Positions 45,737 through 53,862 of a DNA stretch of 64,000 nucleotides are shown here, piece after piece. Source of the stretch: Microbacterium sp. M28 (GTDB lineage: Bacteria; Actinomycetota; Actinomycetes; Actinomycetales; Microbacteriaceae). The number at the start of each line of letters is the position of its first letter. Position 1 is the stretch's first letter. The notes under the pieces were generated by a model. That model worked only from the letters and a program-made list of their open reading frames with translations, was not told the DNA's origin and did not search any database. The DNA lies in assembly GCF_025836995.1 (NCBI RefSeq), contig NZ_CP107546.1, positions 930,001-994,000 on the forward strand. Reading direction: 5' to 3'. Made by a program: the position numbers and the translations under genes.

Positions 45737-46351
45737 TCAGGCGACGGCGCGCTCGGGGGCCGCCACCGGCGGCGTCGTCACGCGCAGGCTCAGCGCGTCG
45801 GCCAGCGCATCCACATCGGTGGCGCCGTGCCGTCGCGCGGCGTCGATCACGATCTGCGCGCAGGCACGCGCATCCGCCAGCGCGTCGTGGTGCGAGAACT
45901 CGGCGAAACCGGCGGCCGCGGCCGCTTTGGGCAGGCGGTACGAGTCGAGCTGGTAGGTCTTCCTGGCCACCTGCAGGCTGCACAGCGAGCGGTACGGCGG
46001 GCACTCGAGCCCGGTGGCGGCGGAGGCGCGGCGCAGCACGTTCAGATCGAACCCGGCATTGTGCGCCACGAGCACGTCTGCTCCGGCGAAATCACACAGC
46101 CGATCGAACTGCTCCGGCCAGGTGGCGGCGTCCGCGACATCGCTCGGGTGGATCCCGTGGATGCGGATGTTCCACTCCTGGAAATCGTCGTGCCCGGCCG
46201 GCGGGCGGATCAGCCATCCGGTCATCGCGACGACCTCGCCGCCGCGCACGCGCACGAGTCCGACGGAACACGCGGAGGCGGGGCTGGAGTTCGCGGTCTC
46301 GAAGTCGATCGCAGTGAAATCCAGTGGCACGACTTCACTGTCTCCCGGCAT
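45737..46351 (-). CDS. DEDD-type 3'-5' exonuclease (DnaQ-like)
   Basis: 204 residues. FTAIDFETANS (Asp-x-Glu, Exo I), DVLVAHNAGFDLNVLRRA (Exo II Asp) and FSHHDALADARACAQIV (Exo III His and Asp) give a complete DEDDh site, so the nuclease should be active. It resembles stand-alone DnaQ/epsilon-like exonucleases of Actinobacteria that process DNA or RNA 3' ends. Start choice is uncertain: ATG 46351 or GTG 46333, both upstream of the first motif. It lies 50 bp upstream of rmuC on the same strand. Confidence 0.88.
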   Translation of the reverse strand: MPGDSEVVPLDFTAIDFETANSSPASACSVGLVRVRGGEVVAMTGWLIRPPAGHDDFQEWNIRIHGIHPSDVADAATWPEQFDRLCDFAGADVLVAHNAGFDLNVLRRASAATGLECPPYRSLCSLQVARKTYQLDSYRLPKAAAAAGFAEFSHHDALADARACAQIVIDAARRHGATDVDALADALSLRVTTPPVAAPERAVA

Positions 46352-46389
46352 CCGGGCCCGGCGTCGCAGGCTCGCCGTAGGCTGGCGAC

Positions 46390-47130
46390 ATGAGCGACGC
46401 ACGCGCGACATCCTTCGGGTCTCAAGCTCGCAGCTACGAACTCGCACGCCCCGACTATCCGTTCGAGGCCGTGGCCTGGATGCTCGAGCAGCTGCCGGCC
46501 GGCTCGCGCAGAGTCGCGGATGTCGGTGCCGGCACCGGCAAGCTGACGCGCGTGCTGGCCAAGGCGCCGGATGCCGAGGTCGTCGCGATCGATCCGGATG
46601 CCCAGATGCTCGCGACCCTCCGGCAGAGCGTGCCTGGTGTCCCGACGTTCATCGGCACAGCCGAGGCTCTTCCGCTGCCTGACGCGAGCGTGGATGCCGT
46701 CGTGCTCGGACAGGCCTGGCACTGGGTCGATCCGGTGGCGGCGTCGGCGGAGACGGGGCGCGTGCTTCGGCACGGCGGTGTCCTCGGTCTGATCTGGAAC
46801 ATCCGCGATGAGCGCACGCCCTGGGTCGAGCGGCTCACGGCGATCATGCACGGCAGTGCCGCGGAGCAGATGATCTCCGGCGACGGCCCCGTCGTCGCGG
46901 CGCCGTTCGGCCCACTCGCGTCCCAGGAGTGGGAGTGGACGCGTCCGATGACCCGCGCGCAGCTGCACGACCTGGCCAGCTCGCGCAGCTACGTGATCAC
47001 GGCGACGCACGAGGAGCGAGCGCGCATCCGACGAGAGATGGATCAGTTGTTCGACGACCTCGGTACTCAGGGCGATGCCGTGATCGACGTCCCCTACGTG
47101 ACCCGCGCGTATCGGGCGGTGCGGGAATGA
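46390..47130 (+). CDS. Class I SAM-dependent methyltransferase
   Basis: 246 residues. FGSQARSYELARPDYP, then motif I VADVGAGTGKLTRVLA, the acidic VVAIDPDAQML, and ALPLPDASVDAVVLGQAWHWVD followed by GGVLGLIWNIRDER. This matches the Methyltransf_11 group (the WHW motif is common to a fungal/bacterial subfamily of unknown substrate). TAGGCT lies 6 nt before ATG 46390, so a leaderless message is likely. It is coupled to the HAD gene by an ATGA overlap, and the two may act on one pathway. Confidence 0.87.
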   Translation: MSDARATSFGSQARSYELARPDYPFEAVAWMLEQLPAGSRRVADVGAGTGKLTRVLAKAPDAEVVAIDPDAQMLATLRQSVPGVPTFIGTAEALPLPDASVDAVVLGQAWHWVDPVAASAETGRVLRHGGVLGLIWNIRDERTPWVERLTAIMHGSAAEQMISGDGPVVAAPFGPLASQEWEWTRPMTRAQLHDLASSRSYVITATHEERARIRREMDQLFDDLGTQGDAVIDVPYVTRAYRAVRE

Positions 47131-47861
47131 CCACCGGCGTGGACGCGGTCTTCTTCGACCTCGACGGCACGCTCGTGCACGACGGCGCGGGCGACGCAGT
47201 GCAGCACACGGCCCGCGAGCTGGCGCGGCGGCACGGCCTAGACGCCGACGCGATCCTCGTCGCGAACACCGACGCGTGGCGTGACTGCTGGGCGGTTCAG
47301 GGAGACAAATGGATGCGCGGCGAGCTGCCGGGCGACGCCTTGCCGCGCGAGATCTGGCGGTCCACACTCTCGCGGTACGGGCATGACGATGCCGCCCTGG
47401 TCGATGAGGCCGTCGTGCTGCACGTCCGCGCGGAGCACAGCACCTTCACGCTCTTCGCCGAGACGCTCGTCGTGCTGGAGGCTCTCCGCGCCGACGGCAT
47501 CCCGTTGGGGGTGATCACAAACGGGCCGGCAGAGTTCCAGCGTGCCAAGCTCGTCACAGTCGGGATCGATGGGCTCTTCGATGTGGTCGTGGCGTCCGGT
47601 GACATCGGTGTGCTCAAGCCCGCCTGCGAGATCTTCGAGCGGGCGCTCGACGGACTCGGCGTCAGTGCGGATCGTGCGATCCACGTCGGCGACAATTTCG
47701 CCGCGGACGTCGTGGGAGCAGCGGATGCCGGCATGAGCGCGATCTGGATCAACCGCGGCGCGGCGGCTGCGCCACGGGTGGGCATCCCGCATCGCGACAT
47801 CCGCTCGCTGAGCGACGTGCTCACCGAGCGAACGCAGGGTGCCGGCATCCCGCGCAGGTAG
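47127..47861 (+). CDS. HAD-superfamily hydrolase (haloacid dehalogenase-like phosphatase)
   Basis: 244 residues. Motif I FFDLDGTLVHDG (nucleophile and acid/base Asp), motif II VITNGP, motif III Lys in VLKPACEIFERAL and motif IV HVGDNFAADVVGAADAG are complete. The cap is helical (C1 type, about residues 20-90), as in phosphoglycolate phosphatase-like enzymes. The substrate is likely a small phosphate ester. It overlaps the methyltransferase stop (ATGA) and ends 11 bp before ychF. Confidence 0.9.
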   Translation: MTTGVDAVFFDLDGTLVHDGAGDAVQHTARELARRHGLDADAILVANTDAWRDCWAVQGDKWMRGELPGDALPREIWRSTLSRYGHDDAALVDEAVVLHVRAEHSTFTLFAETLVVLEALRADGIPLGVITNGPAEFQRAKLVTVGIDGLFDVVVASGDIGVLKPACEIFERALDGLGVSADRAIHVGDNFAADVVGAADAGMSAIWINRGAAAAPRVGIPHRDIRSLSDVLTERTQGAGIPRR

Positions 47862-47872
47862 ACTCGTACCCC

Positions 47873-48946
47873 GTGGCTCTCACTATCGGCATCGTCGGCC
47901 TGCCCAACGTCGGCAAGTCCACCCTCTTCAACGCCCTGACCAAGAACGACGTGCTCGCGGCGAACTACCCGTTCGCGACGATCGAGCCGAACGTCGGCGT
48001 GGTGAGCCTCCCTGATCCTCGGCTCGCCAAGCTCGCCGAGATCTTCAGCAGCGAGCGCATCCTGCCCGCGACGGTGTCGTTCGTCGACATCGCCGGCATC
48101 GTCCGCGGTGCGAGCGAGGGGGAGGGGCTGGGCAACCAGTTCCTGGCCAACATCCGCGAGGCCGATGCGATCGCGCAGGTCGTCCGCGGCTTCGCCGACG
48201 ACGATGTCGTGCACGTCGACGGTGCGGTGAACCCGGCATCCGACATGGAGACCATCAACGCCGAGCTCATGCTGGCCGACCTGCAGACCCTCGAGAAGGC
48301 CATCGTCCGGTACGAGAAGGAAGTCCGCGGACGCAAGCTCGATCCCTCGGTGCTCGAGGCCGCGAACGCGGCGAAGGACGCGCTCGAACGGGGCATCCTG
48401 CTCTCGACGAGCGGGATCGACCTCGCGCCGATCCGAGAGCTCGGGCTGCTGACCTCCAAGCCCGTCATCTTCGTCTTCAACGTCGACGAGTCGGTGCTGA
48501 CCGATGATGCCCGCAAGGCGGAGCTGGCCGCGCTCGTCGCGCCGGCCAAGGCCGTCTTCCTCGACGCCAAGATCGAGTCCGAACTGATCGACCTGGACCC
48601 CGAGGATGCCGCCGAACTGCTGGCGTCCACCGGGCAGGACGAGTCGGGCCTGGACCAGCTGGCGCGCATCGGGTTCGACACCCTCGGACTGCAGACCTAC
48701 CTCACCGCAGGCCCGAAGGAGGCGCGCGCCTGGACGATCCACAAGGGCGACAAGGCTCCGCAGGCAGCCGGCGTGATCCACACCGACTTCGAGAAGGGCT
48801 TCATCAAGGCGGAGGTCATCTCGTTCGACGACCTCGTCGAGACCGGGTCCGTGATCGAGGCCCGCGCCAAGGGCAAGGCGCGCCTGGAGGGCAAGGACTA
48901 CGTCATGCAGGACGGCGACGTCGTGGAATTTAGATTCTCGAACTGA
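47873..48946 (+). CDS. ychF: Redox-regulated ATPase YchF (Obg-like)
   Basis: 357 residues. G1 GLPNVGKSTLFNALTKNDVLAANYPFATIEPNVG, G3 FVDIAGIVRGASEGEGLGNQFL, and the C-terminal TGS domain (TYLTAGPKEARAWTIHKGDKAPQAAGVIHTDFEKGFIKAEV). YchF binds ribosomes and prefers ATP because its NKxD motif is altered (here NVDE). GTG 47873 has TAGACT 8 nt upstream. The final residues VVEFRFSN differ from the GDVVEFRFNN copy at 51.06 kb, and codon use there differs too, because the 3' end has apparently been replaced by an inserted unit. Confidence 0.97.
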   Translation: MALTIGIVGLPNVGKSTLFNALTKNDVLAANYPFATIEPNVGVVSLPDPRLAKLAEIFSSERILPATVSFVDIAGIVRGASEGEGLGNQFLANIREADAIAQVVRGFADDDVVHVDGAVNPASDMETINAELMLADLQTLEKAIVRYEKEVRGRKLDPSVLEAANAAKDALERGILLSTSGIDLAPIRELGLLTSKPVIFVFNVDESVLTDDARKAELAALVAPAKAVFLDAKIESELIDLDPEDAAELLASTGQDESGLDQLARIGFDTLGLQTYLTAGPKEARAWTIHKGDKAPQAAGVIHTDFEKGFIKAEVISFDDLVETGSVIEARAKGKARLEGKDYVMQDGDVVEFRFSN

Positions 48947-48956
48947 ACCTTTGGCG
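48914..48956 (+). other. Left junction at the 3' end of ychF (att-like site 1)
   Basis: This 43-bp segment covers the last codons of ychF plus ACCTTTGGCG and matches 49658-49700 at 37 of 43 positions without gaps, although 9 of those 43 bases lie after the stop codon. Matching non-coding bases argue for a shared element end rather than coding constraint. Confidence 0.7.
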
Positions 48957-49036
48957 CATGCCGCATTCCATCGGCGGCGTCCTTCTCTCCAATGAGCGCT
49001 CAAAAAAGGGACTCTCGCGGAGGCTTGGCGCGCCGT

Positions 49037-49066
49037 GAGGTGGTGGAGTTTAGGATTAACGCCTGA
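49037..49066 (+). other. Degenerate further copy of the ychF 3' end
   Basis: Reads E-V-V-E-F-R-I-N-A-stop in one frame, paralleling D-V-V-E-F-R-F-S-N-stop of ychF. GTGGTGGAGTTTAG is the best-matching core. It lacks the ACCTTTGGCG tail, so it may be the decayed trace of an older insertion. Confidence 0.45.
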
Positions 49067-49092
49067 CGGTCTCTTTGTTGAACGGCGGTACA

Positions 49093-49560
49093 CGAGTGGC
49101 GCCCAGCCGGTCGAAGCGTATTCATTTTCCTCTTGCGAGAGAACACTGGGCGATCATCGCTGCCACGGCGATGCTGGTGGTCGGCGGGTGCGCGATGTAC
49201 CTGTCTTGGGGTGCGTGGGGCGTGTTCGTGGCCTGTAGTGCTCTGACGTTGGTGGGCTCGACGGCCCCTGCGTTGATGCTCCTTCCGCGGTCTGCGGTGA
49301 CGAGAATGTTGATCATGCAGGTGGCGTCTTGCGCGGTGTGGTTCATGCTCATCGGATGGGGGCTGGTCGCCCTGTTGTACCCTGCGTACACCGTCGGTTG
49401 GAGATTTCCGGGTAGAGGCGGCGGTGGCATGCGCGTGGAAGATGAGGCCGATGCATGGTGGATAGGTTGGTCCGTGCTCGGTATGGGGGTCGCCTGCGCG
49501 GCGTTGATCATCGCAGTTGAGATCATCCCTCGCATCCGCCGAGCACGAGTGGATCCGTGA
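49093..49560 (+). CDS. Unrecognised four-helix membrane protein in the first ychF-end unit
   Basis: 155 residues, no family recognised. Hydrophobic segments at about 20-38, 45-64, 72-94 and 126-148, with a Gly-rich and acidic loop before the last (FPGRGGGGMRVEDEADAWW). GTG 49093 was chosen because MAPSRSKRIHFPLAREHW gives a positive-inside N-terminus; TTG 49075 is in frame. The surrounding DNA appears less GC-rich than the core genes. It is the only gene in the 744-bp interval between two ychF-end repeats, so it looks like cargo. Confidence 0.6.
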   Translation, partial: RVAPSRSKRIHFPLAREHWAIIAATAMLVVGGCAMYLSWGAWGVFVACSALTLVGSTAPALMLLPRSAVTRMLIMQVASCAVWFMLIGWGLVALLYPAYTVGWRFPGRGGGGMRVEDEADAWWIGWSVLGMGVACAALIIAVEIIPRIRRARVDP

Positions 49561-49640
49561 CTTCGAGAACGTCGTGGTCTACCGCCTGCTGTCCGTCGAG
49601 CGTGCAGCCTTGGTATCAGCTTGAGGTGACCTTGTAGACC

Positions 49641-49700
49641 CAGAGGTTGGTTTGTGCGGCGACGTGGTGGAGTTCCGGTTCTCGAACTAAACCTTTGGCG
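49641..49700 (+). other. Central junction (att-like site 2) between the two inserted units
   Basis: Left part CAGAGGTTGGTTTGTGC matches the start of the 51,044 junction (14 of 17). The core GGCGACGTGGTGGAGTTCCG is identical to 51,061-51,080. The right part TTCTCGAACTAAACCTTTGG and following bases match site 1. It therefore combines the right end of unit 1 with the left end of unit 2. The rest of 49,561-49,829 shows nothing recognisable. Confidence 0.7.
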
Positions 49701-49829
49701 TGTCAGCAGTGAAGCATCACGTGGACTTCTGACTCATCTTCGCATCGCGCGTCGACCTGGAGACCCGTACACTAGGACGGGTTCCGCCGGCGGCGGAGGT
49801 CGTCGTCGCGAGAGAATGGTCCGACCACA

Positions 49830-50996
49830 ATGAAGCGCGTCGCAGGGGCCTCGGTAGTACTCCTCTCGTCGCTCGCCCTCCTCACTGGATGCGGGAGCTC
49901 GGCAGACCTAGGCCCGATTCCGCAGCAACTGGGCGGCGCGTCGTATGCGCTGTACTTCAGCGCGCAGAGCGCAGACATCGATGGAGCGCATCACCGCGGG
50001 AGGCTGGTCCTTGTCGATGCAGATGGCTCAGTGTCTGTGTTGCCCACATGGGGGATGGATCACGGTCGACCCGTCTGGACCGACGAAGGCCTGTTCTTTA
50101 GTGATTTGAAGAACGACTATCGCCTTGATGAGACCCGGCTGACCACCATCGCGAGCCCGAAGACGGACAGCCAGTACGCGATGCTCGCGACCTCGCCGTC
50201 GACTGTGTTGGGCCTCTATAATCTGGGGTTCTCAGATGCAGGTGGCTACACGAGCCAAGTGGTCGTCACAACTGGCGACACCAGTACGCTCAGCGAGGTC
50301 GAAGGCGGCTACTACACCACTGCGAACTGTGAAGGCACGGTCTATGGCATCGGTTTGGCAACTGGGCCGTACTCGTCGACGGGCGACCCTGACACCGAGC
50401 CGGTGATGCTCAACCAGCTCACAGACACCGCTGACGGTGACGAGGAGAACGTGGGGCTGAGCGCGCAGGCCCGCGACAACGCGCTCCCCGCTAGCGCGCC
50501 GTGCCAGGGCGGGACGATCTTCTACATCTCCGATTCCATCAGCGGAGGGCTCGATTCTCCGGTCAGGCCGGTCATCTCGATGTGGGATATCGCTTCCGGG
50601 GAGTATCGCGAGGTTGCGATGGATGCTGGCCCGTTAACAGAGCGACTCATGCGCAGCGACGGCATCGGATACCCGCAGGTGAGTGCGGATTCGATTCGAG
50701 ACGGACGGCTCCAATGGTTCGGTGTGAGCAACTCCATCATGTCCACCGATCTGGCGACAGGTCGGACGGAGAAGCAGTTCGACGTAGCTGGGGTCACGGA
50801 CGAAGTGCTCTCATCGCAGGCATCCTTTCAAGGCGATGAAGTCGTCGTGATGGTCGACAGCGACGGATCCAATCCGTATGAGATCGTTCGATACCACCGT
50901 GATTCCGGAGTCGTGTTGTCGCGGAGCGTCGTCAACTTTGCGCCGGAGGACCTCGCGGCGGGGCTGTTCCTTCGAGGATTCGCTGTCCGGCCGTAG
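49830..50996 (+). CDS. Unrecognised lipoprotein in the second ychF-end unit
   Basis: 388 residues with a lipoprotein signal peptide: basic start, hydrophobic core and lipobox LLTGC at about 17-21. The mature part looks like a beta-propeller or WD-type repeat protein without a recognisable family: short strands ending in acidic turns recur (RLVLVDADGSVSVLPTW, VIFYISD-like FYISDSISGG, VVVMVDSDGSNPYEIVRY). Codon use is less biased to G/C in third positions than in core genes, for example many GAT and AGT codons. It fills almost all of the 1.4-kb unit. No secretion or phage partner is next to it. Confidence 0.7.
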   Translation: MKRVAGASVVLLSSLALLTGCGSSADLGPIPQQLGGASYALYFSAQSADIDGAHHRGRLVLVDADGSVSVLPTWGMDHGRPVWTDEGLFFSDLKNDYRLDETRLTTIASPKTDSQYAMLATSPSTVLGLYNLGFSDAGGYTSQVVVTTGDTSTLSEVEGGYYTTANCEGTVYGIGLATGPYSSTGDPDTEPVMLNQLTDTADGDEENVGLSAQARDNALPASAPCQGGTIFYISDSISGGLDSPVRPVISMWDIASGEYREVAMDAGPLTERLMRSDGIGYPQVSADSIRDGRLQWFGVSNSIMSTDLATGRTEKQFDVAGVTDEVLSSQASFQGDEVVVMVDSDGSNPYEIVRYHRDSGVVLSRSVVNFAPEDLAAGLFLRGFAVRP

Positions 50997-51043
50997 GGTT
51001 CTTTCCGCCGCCGGATGTCTGCTCATTTATCGTGAAGACACGC

Positions 51044-51093
51044 CAGAGGTTGTTATCTGCGGCGACGTGGTGGAGTTCCGCTTCAACAACTGA
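51044..51093 (+). other. Right junction (att-like site 3), the presumed original ychF 3' end
   Basis: CAGAGGTTGTTATCTGC is followed by GGCGACGTGGTGGAGTTCCG and ends G-D-V-V-E-F-R-F-N-N-stop, the C-terminus expected for actinobacterial YchF. This is best read as the resident gene end displaced 2.1 kb downstream. Confidence 0.7.
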
Positions 51094-51151
51094 CGCACGC
51101 ATTGTGCGGACGGACAGTCAGCATGTCGGACGTTCCGGCTACGGTCGGCGT

Positions 51152-51547
51152 ATGACGATTCATCTCGAAGGAATTACCGTTCTCGCCGATGATGTCACGG
51201 CTCTGGCTGACTTCTATGAGCTCGCACTCGGCTGGGAAGTGGAGGTTCGCGAAGAAGCGTACGTCGCGTTCGGGGGACACGGGGTGCGCGTCGCGATCTT
51301 CTCTCGTCAATTGATGAGCGGGAACACCGACGGTCATCCGGCATACGCCGTGCAGTTCACTGGCCAGGCATTCGAACTGAACCTTCAGTGTGACAGCGCG
51401 GACGAGGTGGAGCGGTGCTACGACCGGCTGATCGCTGCAGGGGCGACGCCAACGGGGCGACCGGCGTTGCGGGAGTGGGGCCAGTTCGCCGGCTTCTTCG
51501 CGGATCCCGAGGGGAACATTCACTCGCTGTTTGCGAACGTGCCGTGA
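51152..51547 (+). CDS. VOC-family (glyoxalase/bleomycin-resistance-like) protein
   Basis: 131 residues, one vicinal-oxygen-chelate unit of two beta-alpha-beta-beta-beta modules: ITVLADDVTALADFYELALGWEVEVREEAYVAFGG and FELNLQCDSADEVERCYDRLIAAGA followed by GQFAGFFADPEGNIHSLF. It could be a metal-dependent isomerase or dioxygenase, or a drug-binding protein. TACGGT lies 6 nt before ATG 51152, indicating a leaderless start. It is the first gene of the resident chromosome after the ychF insertions. Confidence 0.85.
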   Translation: MTIHLEGITVLADDVTALADFYELALGWEVEVREEAYVAFGGHGVRVAIFSRQLMSGNTDGHPAYAVQFTGQAFELNLQCDSADEVERCYDRLIAAGATPTGRPALREWGQFAGFFADPEGNIHSLFANVP

Positions 51548-51601
51548 GCGTCGACTGATGGCCCCTCGGCGAGCGGCGGTACACGGAACACGGGGGAAGC
51601 G

Positions 51602-52213
51602 GTGACCACTCCGTTCAGCGACACCGCTTCGACAACCGACGCGGGACCGTCGATGACACGCTCGATCGTGTCGATCGACGTCGTGGTTCACGAAGCGCTG
51701 TCTGCCGAGGATCTCGCGCAGCTGAGGCGTCTCTTCGACGACGAGTACCTCGACGCTTTCGGTTCCTGGGACCCTGCGCAGCCCTACGGCTACGCTCCGC
51801 ACGACGTCCATGTGATGGCCCGGACCGACGCCGGCATTGCCGGACATGTCGGCTGGGCGCGCCGCACTATCGGCGTGGGGAACGCCGACGTCGTGATCGC
51901 AGGCGTCGGCGGAGTGCTGATCACCGAGCGTGCGCGTGGTCAGCGACTGGGGAATCGGATGCTGGCGCGTGCGGCGCAGACGATGAATGATGCCGGTGGG
52001 ATCGACTTCGGCTATCTCGGCTGCTGCGAAGAGGTCGTGCGGTTCTACGAATCGTGCGGGTGGCATCGGATCCGTGCCACCGAGCGTTCGATCGGACGGG
52101 ACGGGATCCTGGTCGAGGACCCGCCGGGACCTCCGCTTCTCGTCTTCCCTGTCAAGCGTGATCGCGCCACATGGCCGCCTGGGGCCGTCGATCTTCGGGG
52201 CCGTGCCTGGTGA
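51602..52213 (+). CDS. GNAT N-acetyltransferase, AAC(2')-like
   Basis: 203 residues. VIAGVGGVLITERARGQRLGNRMLARAAQTM is the acetyl-CoA-binding region of the GNAT fold (R/Q-x-x-G-x-A/G replaced by RGQRLG), and the C-terminal WPPGAVDLRGRAW resembles the end of aminoglycoside 2'-N-acetyltransferases and NodA-like proteins. It may acetylate an amino sugar or an unrelated small amine; resistance is not proven. GTG 51602 or ATG 51653 (MTRSIVSID) may be the start. It heads a coupled unit with the next two genes. Confidence 0.75.
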   Translation: MTTPFSDTASTTDAGPSMTRSIVSIDVVVHEALSAEDLAQLRRLFDDEYLDAFGSWDPAQPYGYAPHDVHVMARTDAGIAGHVGWARRTIGVGNADVVIAGVGGVLITERARGQRLGNRMLARAAQTMNDAGGIDFGYLGCCEEVVRFYESCGWHRIRATERSIGRDGILVEDPPGPPLLVFPVKRDRATWPPGAVDLRGRAW

Positions 52214-53067
52214 GGGGAGACGGCCTGATGGGTGCGGGTAGCGTGGTCGCCATATCGAATACTCGTGACGTTGTCTTCCATCGAGGGGGATGGTTCCCTT
52301 TCGTGATCCGGGAGGTCGGCGATCTCCGGATCGAGCTCGGCGCCGGGGCAGCGGCCGATCATTCGCCCCGGACCTTCAGCTTCCCGATCTCTGCGGCGCA
52401 CCTTGATGTCATCCGCGCCGATCTCGCACGGCATCTGATGCTGTGGTCCGCGATCCTGCGGCTCTGCGAAGCGGCCGGCATCTCCCGTCCGCTCGACGAG
52501 GGCGCCGCCGTGGCACTTCTGGACCCGATTCTCCTGGGGACGCCGAACGAGGCGAATGCCTATCTCCGTCGTGTCTCACGGGCAGATCACCTGCTGGTCG
52601 CCCATGGTGCCGACATCGAACTGCTCGACCGCGGTGAATTCCTCGCAGCGCTGCGGGATGCGACAGTCGCGGACGACCGGGATCGCGTGGACGAACACCG
52701 TCGAAGTCGTTCGCACGGCCGCTGCGTCCCTAAGCTCACGGCGCTGGACGAGGGGGTGCTGAACTACTGCGGCCATCTCCTGCAGACGGTCGGCCCCCCG
52801 ACGCGCCGACCGGACATCGTCGATCCCGGCCTGTTGCCCGACACGATGCGCGTCGTTGCAACGACGGAGCAGGCGAGCGCCGGCGCCACGCTGCCACGGG
52901 GCGGAGAGAGTCTGGAGGATCACCAGAAGCTCGGGCGCGAGTGGCAGAGGCTGACCGACAGGGTGGAGGGTGCGCTGCGCGCCACCTACCCGGAGCTGTC
53001 AGATCACGCGATCGAGTCGCTGTGCTGGCTGATGTGCTTCGAAGCCCCGTCTCACGCATCCGCATGA
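52210..53067 (+). CDS. Unrecognised protein (possibly DUF6357-like)
   Basis: 285 residues, soluble, no catalytic motif recognised. Features: VFHRGGWFPFVIREVGDLRIELGAG near the N-terminus, FSFPISAAHLDVIRADLARHLMLWSAILRLCEAAG (helical), then HGADIELLDRGEFLAALRDATV and a charged central segment. I have a vague memory of a DUF6357 family that starts like this and would want a profile search. GTG 52210 overlaps the GNAT stop (GTGA); ATG 52228 with GGGGAG upstream is an alternative. Its stop overlaps the hydrolase start. Confidence 0.6.
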   Translation: MRGDGLMGAGSVVAISNTRDVVFHRGGWFPFVIREVGDLRIELGAGAAADHSPRTFSFPISAAHLDVIRADLARHLMLWSAILRLCEAAGISRPLDEGAAVALLDPILLGTPNEANAYLRRVSRADHLLVAHGADIELLDRGEFLAALRDATVADDRDRVDEHRRSRSHGRCVPKLTALDEGVLNYCGHLLQTVGPPTRRPDIVDPGLLPDTMRVVATTEQASAGATLPRGGESLEDHQKLGREWQRLTDRVEGALRATYPELSDHAIESLCWLMCFEAPSHASA

Positions 53068-53852
53068 GCGAGCATCCTTCGATCGCCGTGACCGAGCTCG
53101 GCAGTGACGGCCCGCCGCTGGTCCTGCTGCACGGGCTGGCCGGCAGCTCTCGCGAGATGGTGCCGACGGCGCGAGCCCTGAGTGAGAACTTCCGGGTGCT
53201 GCTCGTGGACCAGCGCGGCCACGGTTCCAGCACTCGACGCTCGGCGGACCTGTCCCGCAAGGCTTTCGTGGCCGACGTCGTCCACGTCCTGGAGCGATAC
53301 GCACCGGGGGAGCGGAGCATCCTGGTCGGGCAGTCGATGGGAGCGCACACCGCGTTCCTCACCGCCGCGGAGCGCCCGGATCTGGTCGAAAGCCTGGTCA
53401 TGCTCGAAGGGCACGTCGGCGGCAGCGACGACCCGAGGGATGCGGTCCGCCTGGGCGAGTTCTTCGCTTCGTGGCCAGTGCCGTTCGTCGACGAGGCGCA
53501 CGCACGTGCTTTTCTCGGGTCGGACGCGATCGTCGATGCGTGGATCGCTGACCTCGAGTCGACTGACGACGGGTTGCGACCACGCTTCGACCCCGACATC
53601 ATGCAGCGCACCATCGAGGGCGTGCACAAGCCCCGCTGGGACGAGTGGGAGGCGTTGCAGGTGCCTACACTCGCGATCTTCGCGAAGCACGGGATGTTCA
53701 GCGCTCCTGACAGGCAAGCCCTGATCCACAGGCGTCCCTCGACCGAGCGGATCGATCTCTCCGCCGGGAGCCATGATGCGCATCTCGACGCGTTCGAGGA
53801 GTGGATCGAGGTGCTGCGCGGATGGATTCGCGCCGGCGACGGCGTCGGCTAG
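53064..53852 (+). CDS. Alpha/beta hydrolase
   Basis: 262 residues. GPPLVLLHGLAGSSREM holds the oxyanion HG, VDQRGHGSS the turn, LVGQSMGAHTAFLTA the nucleophile elbow (Ser in GQSMG), and a catalytic His is expected in LSAGSHDAHLDAF. With an acid such as the Asp of FAKHGMFSAPD it should be an active esterase or peptidase-like hydrolase. ATG 53064 overlaps the previous stop (ATGA), so it is the third gene of the GNAT unit. The shared function of that unit is not clear. Confidence 0.88.
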   Translation: MSEHPSIAVTELGSDGPPLVLLHGLAGSSREMVPTARALSENFRVLLVDQRGHGSSTRRSADLSRKAFVADVVHVLERYAPGERSILVGQSMGAHTAFLTAAERPDLVESLVMLEGHVGGSDDPRDAVRLGEFFASWPVPFVDEAHARAFLGSDAIVDAWIADLESTDDGLRPRFDPDIMQRTIEGVHKPRWDEWEALQVPTLAIFAKHGMFSAPDRQALIHRRPSTERIDLSAGSHDAHLDAFEEWIEVLRGWIRAGDGVG

Positions 53853-53862
53853 GGTGCGTGAC

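Noticed and set aside
50878..51093. 71-residue gene ending in GDVVEFRFNN
   Set aside because: It is the 3' part of the lipoprotein region read in another frame joined to the displaced ychF end; only the last ten codons have meaning.
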